From the NCBI GenBank assembly GCA_035403085.1, contig DAONEM010000015.1:1-51769 (forward strand): 51,769 bases of DNA. The letters are read 5' to 3'. How positions within the stretch are numbered: position 1 is the first letter of the stretch; every line of letters begins with the position of its first letter. Made by a program: the position numbers and the translations under genes. The stretch comes from JAMOAD01 sp023621955 (GTDB taxonomy: Bacteria; Acidobacteriota; Aminicenantia; JAMOAD01). Below, one piece after another: positions 47,894-51,769 of the stretch. A model generated the notes under the pieces. It made no database searches. It had not been told where the DNA came from and saw nothing but the letters and a program-made list of their open reading frames with translations.

Positions 47894-48805
47894 ATGGAAA
47901 GTTCTCCCCTCGGGTCACCGGCCATAGTCGACCCCTTCCTCCTTCTCAAAGGGCAGAGCCTCGGCTCCAAGGGAGGGACCGAAGGGCGACTCTCCCAAGA
48001 GGAGAAGCTGAAGGAAGCGGCCTCTCAGTTTGAGCAGATGCTTCTGGAGACCTTTCTCAAGAGCGCCCGCAGTTCCGAGAAGGTCTTCGGCTCCGAAGAC
48101 GAACTCTTCGGTTTCAACTCCGACTTCTACAAGGAGATGCAAGGATCCTACCTCTCCAGGTCCATCGTGGAATCCGGAGGAATCGGTCTTCAAGAGATGC
48201 TTCTGGAACAGTTCAAGCAGAAGCTGGGGGAGACCGGTGAAGGAGCGCAGACCAAGGGCTCTCGACTCCCCGCCCCCTCTTCCCCGGCCTCTTTGAAAAG
48301 CGGTGCCGAAGAGGGCGTCCAGCCTCAGGGCGTCGGCTCCAGTTCGAAGGCCTCTCTGATCCTTCCCGTCGCCGGAAGGCTCTCCTCCGCCTACGGGACG
48401 AGGAACGATCCCTTCGACGGAGAGCAACGTTTCCACAAGGGGATGGACATCGCCGCCCCGGCGGGAACCCTGGTCCGCTCCGCCGCCTCCGGGAGGGTCC
48501 TCTCCACAGGTTACCGTCAAGGGTACGGTCAGACCGTAGAGGTGGAACACCCCGATGGGTCGACGACCCTTTACGCCCACCTTCAGGAGAGCCTCGTGTC
48601 GGAAGGGGACAGCCTCCGACAGGGCGCCGTCCTGGGCGCCGTGGGTTCCACGGGGAGGAGTACCGGTCCCCACCTCCACTTCGAATACCGGAAGGAGGGA
48701 AAGAGTATCGATCCAGAGAGCGTATTGTCCCGCAACTCCTCGGGAAATCTGCCGATAAGAGGTACGGACGATTCCAGCAGAGGAGGTTTCTATGAGCACG
48801 ATTAA
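47894..48805 (+). CDS. flgJ: FlgJ-type rod-binding protein fused to an M23 peptidase
   Basis: The 303-aa protein has an N-terminal rod-binding domain at about 35-110 (EEKLKEAASQFEQMLLETFLKSAR ... SRSIVESGGIGLQEMLLEQF), as in FlgJ. A low-complexity linker follows (110-150). The C-terminal LytM/M23 metallopeptidase domain has the zinc motif HKGMD near residue 180, a YAHL histidine and HLHFE near 260. In enterobacterial FlgJ the second domain is instead a glucosaminidase. This protein should cut peptide cross-links so that the rod can cross the peptidoglycan. No signal peptide, so export with the rod is expected. It overlaps flgM by 14 nt. Confidence 0.9.
   Translation: MESSPLGSPAIVDPFLLLKGQSLGSKGGTEGRLSQEEKLKEAASQFEQMLLETFLKSARSSEKVFGSEDELFGFNSDFYKEMQGSYLSRSIVESGGIGLQEMLLEQFKQKLGETGEGAQTKGSRLPAPSSPASLKSGAEEGVQPQGVGSSSKASLILPVAGRLSSAYGTRNDPFDGEQRFHKGMDIAAPAGTLVRSAASGRVLSTGYRQGYGQTVEVEHPDGSTTLYAHLQESLVSEGDSLRQGAVLGAVGSTGRSTGPHLHFEYRKEGKSIDPESVLSRNSSGNLPIRGTDDSSRGGFYEHD
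48751..48758 (+). promoter_or_regulatory. Sigma-28 (FliA) -10 element upstream of flgM
   Basis: GCCGATAA, the exact sigma-28 -10 consensus, lies 33 nt before the flgM ATG, inside the end of flgJ. The expected -35 (TAAA, about 11 nt further up) is poorly matched (GCAACTCC at 48732-48739). A FliA-driven flgM promoter is known in enterobacteria. Confidence 0.45.
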
Positions 48806-49103
48806 GTCGATAGACCTGGAGAGAAACAGCCGGATCCTCTCCTCCTTGAACGAAGAGGTTCGGGAGAAAGAGAAGAGGGCCTCCAAGTCCGTTCAGGAAG
48901 AAGGGGGGGAAGACGCGGTCGAACTCTCCTCGCAAGGCTCTCTCATGGCCTTCGCCCGTTCTGAGATCTCCAAGCCCCTGACCCTCAGGGAGGAGAAGAT
49001 CGCCCAGCTGAAAGAGGCCGTCGGATCCGGCAACTACATGGTCCAGCCCAGGGCCGTGGCCGAGAAGATGATCGATTCCCTGGTCGTCGACGAGAAGGCT
49101 TGA
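48792..49103 (+). CDS. flgM: Anti-sigma-28 factor FlgM
   Basis: The 103-aa product has the FlgM layout: a polar disordered N-terminal half, then a C-terminal helical half (LREEKIAQLKEAVGSGNYMVQPRAVAEKMIDSLV) that holds FliA. The motif KIAQLKEAVxSGxY-x5-AVAEKMI is typical. AGAGGAGG precedes its ATG. It would restrain late flagellar gene expression until hook completion, then leave through the hook. Its stop lies a few bases before the next gene's ribosome site. Confidence 0.9.
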   Translation: MSTIKSIDLERNSRILSSLNEEVREKEKRASKSVQEEGGEDAVELSSQGSLMAFARSEISKPLTLREEKIAQLKEAVGSGNYMVQPRAVAEKMIDSLVVDEKA

Positions 49104-49114
49104 GGAGGGAGGGA

Positions 49115-49426
49115 GTGTCGGTACCGGTCGATAGAATCACCAAGAGCCCGAGTCGGCCTTTCCCTGTGATTCGCAAGAGTAGCGATCACCTCCGGCCCGA
49201 ATCCGGCGAGATCGAATTTTCACAGCTCGTGGCCGAAGCCGATGAGGCTCAGCGCCAGGAGGTTCAGGGGGCTCAGGAGGCCCTGGGAACGACGGTTCAA
49301 GAAGATGCGAGGAGAAAGAACTCCTCCCAGAGCTCGAAGAGAGAAACCTCTTCGGAAGAGGAGCAGGAAGGCTCCACGGAAAAGGCTGAAGAGAAAGTCT
49401 CAAAAACGATCGACATAGAGGTATAA
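49115..49426 (+). CDS. Small hydrophilic protein of unknown function in the flagellar operon
   Basis: The 103-aa product starts at the GTG at 49115, behind GAGGAGGGAGG. A TTG at 49100 overlaps the flgM stop. The sequence is strongly polar, with Glu, Ser, Gln and Lys dominating. Its C-terminal half is low-complexity (SSQSSKRETSSEEEQEGSTEKAEE is the flavour of the region around 72-97). No membrane segment, signal or known domain is visible. Its place between flgM and flgN in a coupled operon suggests a flagellar export chaperone or regulator, but nothing in the sequence proves this. Confidence 0.6.
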   Translation: MSVPVDRITKSPSRPFPVIRKSSDHLRPESGEIEFSQLVAEADEAQRQEVQGAQEALGTTVQEDARRKNSSQSSKRETSSEEEQEGSTEKAEEKVSKTIDIEV

Positions 49427-49427
49427 G

Positions 49428-49913
49428 ATGAAGAGTGAGACGGCCAGAGAGATCTACCTCTTTCTCGGCGACTACCTGCACGGCATCAACGAAGCCCTGA
49501 AGGAACTCCGCTCCCTTTCGACGAAGATGCGGATCGATTCCCTCCCGGACGTAGACCTTTTCCTCCACACCCTGGAGGTCTGGCAACTCCGCATTCAGCT
49601 CTTCGAAGAGACGAAGGAGAGGCTTCTGGAGAAGTGCGCCGTCGAGAGCGGTGTCTCCCCCCGATCGATCGACTGGGGCTGGCTGAAGAGAGAGGGGGGA
49701 AGAGAGATCTCCGATCTCGGCGAATCCATCGAGAAGGCCCTGCGAACCTTGTCTCAGGAGATGTTGACCAAGAGAATCGTCCTTGACCGTATGATCATGA
49801 TCAACCAAGACCTCTCTCGGTTGGCCCAATTCCCGGGAGGAGAGGCCTCCTACACCTCCAAGGGAACCCTTGAAAACATGCAAAGACCCCTTTCCCTTTA
49901 CGAGGAGGTGTGA
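49428..49913 (+). CDS. flgN: FlgN-like flagellar export chaperone
   Basis: The 161-aa all-helical protein has the hydrophobic-heptad pattern of FlgN (REIYLFLGDYLHGINEALKELRSLSTK at the N-terminus; IEKALRTLSQEMLTKRIVLDRMIMINQDLSRL towards the C-terminus). FlgN binds the hook-filament junction proteins FlgK and FlgL before export. The identification relies heavily on position directly before flgK-flgL, since FlgN sequences diverge. Ribosome site GAGG; flgK follows after 1 nt. Confidence 0.75.
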   Translation: MKSETAREIYLFLGDYLHGINEALKELRSLSTKMRIDSLPDVDLFLHTLEVWQLRIQLFEETKERLLEKCAVESGVSPRSIDWGWLKREGGREISDLGESIEKALRTLSQEMLTKRIVLDRMIMINQDLSRLAQFPGGEASYTSKGTLENMQRPLSLYEEV

Positions 49914-49914
49914 G

Positions 49915-51354
49915 ATGGCCGGACTGTTCGGTTCCCTCGAGTTGGCCAAGAAGAGCCTGATCACCAACCAGTACGCCTTTCAGGTGATCGGCCACAACAT
50001 CGCCAACATCAACACAGACAACTATACCCGTCGCCGCATCGATCTCAGCCCCTCCTCCTCGGTACAGCTCGGTGGCAACACCTACGGAACCGGCGTCGAC
50101 ATATCCCAGGTTCACGGCGTCAGGGACCGCTTCCTGGAGTACCAGATTCAGAAGGAGACCCAGAACAGCGGCAAGCAGGAGTCCATGTCCGGCTACTTCG
50201 AGATCGTCGAAGCCCTCTTCAGCGAAAAGACGAGCACCGGAATCGGGACGAGCATGCAATCTTTCTTCAACTCCTGGAGCGATCTGGCCAACAACCCCAC
50301 CGGACTGGCCGAGCGCTACTCCGTGGTCAGCAAAGGCACCATCCTGGCCAGCAAGGTCAAGGAGATTTACACCCAGCTCTCCTCCCAACAGGCGATTCAG
50401 GACAACACCGTATACACCACCGTGCAGACCATCAACACCGCCGCCCAGGAGATCGCGAGCATCAACACCAAGATCTCCGCGGGGCTGAAGGTCGGGGAGG
50501 AGATGAACGACCTGAGAGACCGCCGGAACGTCCTTCTGGAAGAGCTTGGCACACAGGTTGGGATCAACGTCTACGAAAACGAGGCCGGGGAGATGACCGT
50601 CGAGATGGCGGGCAAGCCCTTCGTCGTCGGAGGCACCTACCACCCCCTGGAGATCTCGAGAAACGGAGCCAACCACAACTTTTACGATGTCTCCTTGACC
50701 CAGTCCGGCCCCTCCGTGAACATCACCTCCTCGATCAAGACCGGAGCCCTAGGCGGGATTCTGGAGATGAGGGACAAGACTATCCCCGCCTACCAGAACC
50801 AGCTGGACTCCTTGGCCTACGGCATCATAACCAACGTCAACGCGATCCACTCCACAGGGTATGACACCCAAGGGGGGACCCCGACCGACTTCTTCGTCCC
50901 CTTCACGCCGGCGACGGCCGGCGACTACACCGGTGCGGCCCTCCATTTCGAGGTGAACCCCGATCTGGTGGCCGACCCCAACAGGGTCGCCGCCTCCTCG
51001 GTCAACGGTGAGGTCGGAAACAACAAGGTGGCTATGGCCTTGGCAGACCTCCAACGGGCCACCTCCGTCGTGGACAGCGACAACGATGGAACCTTCGACG
51101 CCGGAACCTTCAGCGACTATTACGGGAAGTTGACGACGAAGATCGGAGCGGAGGCGCTGACGACCTACAGCCAGGAGACAGCCTCCGGAGAGGTCCTGGT
51201 GGGTCTCAAAAACCGTCGGGACGAGGTCTCGGGAGTCTCCCTGGACGAGGAGAGTTCATCCCTGATCCAGTACGAGAAGGCCTACCAAGCCATGGCCCGC
51301 TTCATGAACGTCATCAGCGACATGACCGATATTCTGGTCAACCTGGGGAGCTAA
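49915..51354 (+). CDS. flgK: Hook-filament junction protein FlgK (HAP1)
   Basis: The 479-aa junction protein starts MAGLFGSLELAKKSL at the ATG at 49915, behind GAGGAGGTG, which lies in the end of flgN. It has VIGHNIANINTDNYTRRR, QKETQNSGKQESMSGYFEIVEALFSE, SFFNSWSDLANNPTGLAERYSV and DLRDRRNVLLEELG, all FlgK landmarks. The C-terminal ETASGEVLVGLKNRRDEVSGVSLDEESSSLIQYEKAYQAMARFM matches the coiled D0 end. Confidence 0.95.
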   Translation: MAGLFGSLELAKKSLITNQYAFQVIGHNIANINTDNYTRRRIDLSPSSSVQLGGNTYGTGVDISQVHGVRDRFLEYQIQKETQNSGKQESMSGYFEIVEALFSEKTSTGIGTSMQSFFNSWSDLANNPTGLAERYSVVSKGTILASKVKEIYTQLSSQQAIQDNTVYTTVQTINTAAQEIASINTKISAGLKVGEEMNDLRDRRNVLLEELGTQVGINVYENEAGEMTVEMAGKPFVVGGTYHPLEISRNGANHNFYDVSLTQSGPSVNITSSIKTGALGGILEMRDKTIPAYQNQLDSLAYGIITNVNAIHSTGYDTQGGTPTDFFVPFTPATAGDYTGAALHFEVNPDLVADPNRVAASSVNGEVGNNKVAMALADLQRATSVVDSDNDGTFDAGTFSDYYGKLTTKIGAEALTTYSQETASGEVLVGLKNRRDEVSGVSLDEESSSLIQYEKAYQAMARFMNVISDMTDILVNLGS

Positions 51355-51356
51355 AA

Positions 51357-51769
51357 ATGCGCGCGACCGAAAGCATGTGGTACCGAGACTCACTCTTCTC
51401 CATCAACAGGAACAAGTTGGAGTTCGCCAAGACAATACAACAGCAATCATCGGGCAAGAGGATCAACACCTTCTCCGACGACCCCGCCGGCTCCTCCTTC
51501 GTCGTCGGTTTGAACGACCGCAAGTCCCAGATCACCCAGTTTATCACCAACGTCGACAGGACCCAGACTCTCCTGAGCAACACGGAAACGGCGATCTCCC
51601 AGATCCAGAACGTTCTCAACAGCGCCGTCACGACACTGAGCCAGGCCACCACGGGCACCTCCGGGCCGGAAGAGCGCGCCCTCTTGGCCGTGGACATCTC
51701 GGAGAAGAAGAAACAACTCCTCGACATCGCCAACACCAGGGTCATGGACCGGTACGTCTTTTCCGGGAC
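51357..51769 (+). CDS. flgL: Hook-filament junction protein FlgL, 5' part (runs off the window)
   Basis: An open frame of 137 codons runs from the ATG at 51357 to the window edge. The translation begins MRATESMWYRDSLFSINRNK and has LEFAKTIQQQSSGKRINTFSDDPAGS. QTLLSNTETAISQIQNVLNSAVTTLSQA follows, with an ISEKKKQLLDIANTRVMDRYVFSG stretch near the cut. This is the N-terminal flagellin-like coiled region and D1 start of FlgL. It follows the flgK stop after 2 nt, as usual. The C-terminal half is missing only because the window ends. Confidence 0.9.
   Translation, partial: MRATESMWYRDSLFSINRNKLEFAKTIQQQSSGKRINTFSDDPAGSSFVVGLNDRKSQITQFITNVDRTQTLLSNTETAISQIQNVLNSAVTTLSQATTGTSGPEERALLAVDISEKKKQLLDIANTRVMDRYVFSG

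Noticed and set aside
1..51769. tRNA, rRNA, CRISPR, insertion sequence or prophage signals
   Set aside because: Intergenic spaces are short, and I saw no cloverleaf with CCA-end logic, regular repeats, transposase or integrase motifs. A covariance-model and repeat scan would be needed to exclude them fully.

Overview
The window is GC-rich bacterial DNA from a motile, diderm (Gram-negative type) organism. The diderm call rests on flagellar L- and P-ring genes, RseP-type envelope biology, a DUF5916 outer-membrane protein and two small outer-membrane beta-barrels. The cell uses the MEP isoprenoid route (dxr) and cobalamin-dependent methionine synthesis (metH). A DUF5916 protein beside a diderm flagellar operon is compatible with Acidobacteriota or a neighbouring phylum such as Desulfobacterota. 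That placement is a guess from gene content; no 16S gene or phylogeny is available. No rRNA, tRNA, CRISPR array, insertion sequence or prophage gene was seen. Almost all DNA is coding, and neighbouring genes are often coupled through ATGA or TTGA overlaps.

Layout. 0.1-1.8 kb: a membrane protein of unknown function and a convergent small lipoprotein. 1.8-6.9 kb: metF-metH-DUF89 methionine/one-carbon operon. 6.9-10.9 kb: uppS-cdsA-dxr-rseP, the common isoprenoid/phospholipid/site-2-protease cluster. 11.0-16.2 kb: leuS and a large DUF5916 outer-membrane protein. 16.2-21.6 kb: a STAS anti-sigma-antagonist gene, then three coupled genes for a membrane glycosyltransferase-like protein, an AsnB-type amidotransferase and an exported TldE/PmbA-like lipoprotein. 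21.7-24.9 kb: a secreted TPR protein and ligA. 24.9-27.5 kb (minus): DUF948-ytxH-eno-ABC ATPase, the last interrupted by a 100-N scaffold gap. 27.6-29.7 kb (minus): a B3/4-domain gene coupled to metA, and a secreted hypothetical. 30.0-32.6 kb (minus): rocD with a strong terminator, and an autoregulated-looking padR-DUF2812 pair. 32.6-36.8 kb: two MscS-family genes flanking a B12-binding radical SAM gene. 36.9-39.9 kb: an acyl-CoA synthetase coupled to a flavoprotein. 39.9-41.2 kb (minus): two paralogous beta-barrels. 41.4-43.4 kb: cold-shock protein and DEAD-box helicase. 43.7 kb to the end: flagellar operon flgF-flgG-flgA-flgH-flgI-flgJ(M23)-flgM-unknown-flgN-flgK-flgL, with flgL cut by the window edge.

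Regulation. Many intergenic regions carry sigma-70-like boxes (TTGACA-like and TATAAT-like), nearly always with a 17-nt spacer. At three genes (uppS, the acyl-CoA synthetase, DUF948) the -10 box ends 7-8 nt before the start codon and no Shine-Dalgarno is visible, so leaderless mRNAs are likely. A perfect sigma-28 -10 octamer lies just upstream of flgM, and a sigma-54-like element precedes flgF.

Most noteworthy items: the Tat-lipoprotein TldE pseudoprotease and its coupling to AsnB and a membrane glycosyltransferase; a hairpin that buries the ribosome-binding site of that glycosyltransferase; a FlgJ rod-binding domain fused to an M23 endopeptidase; a FlgH without lipobox; and the leaderless-promoter pattern. 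All calls were made by reading the sequence; no database search was run.
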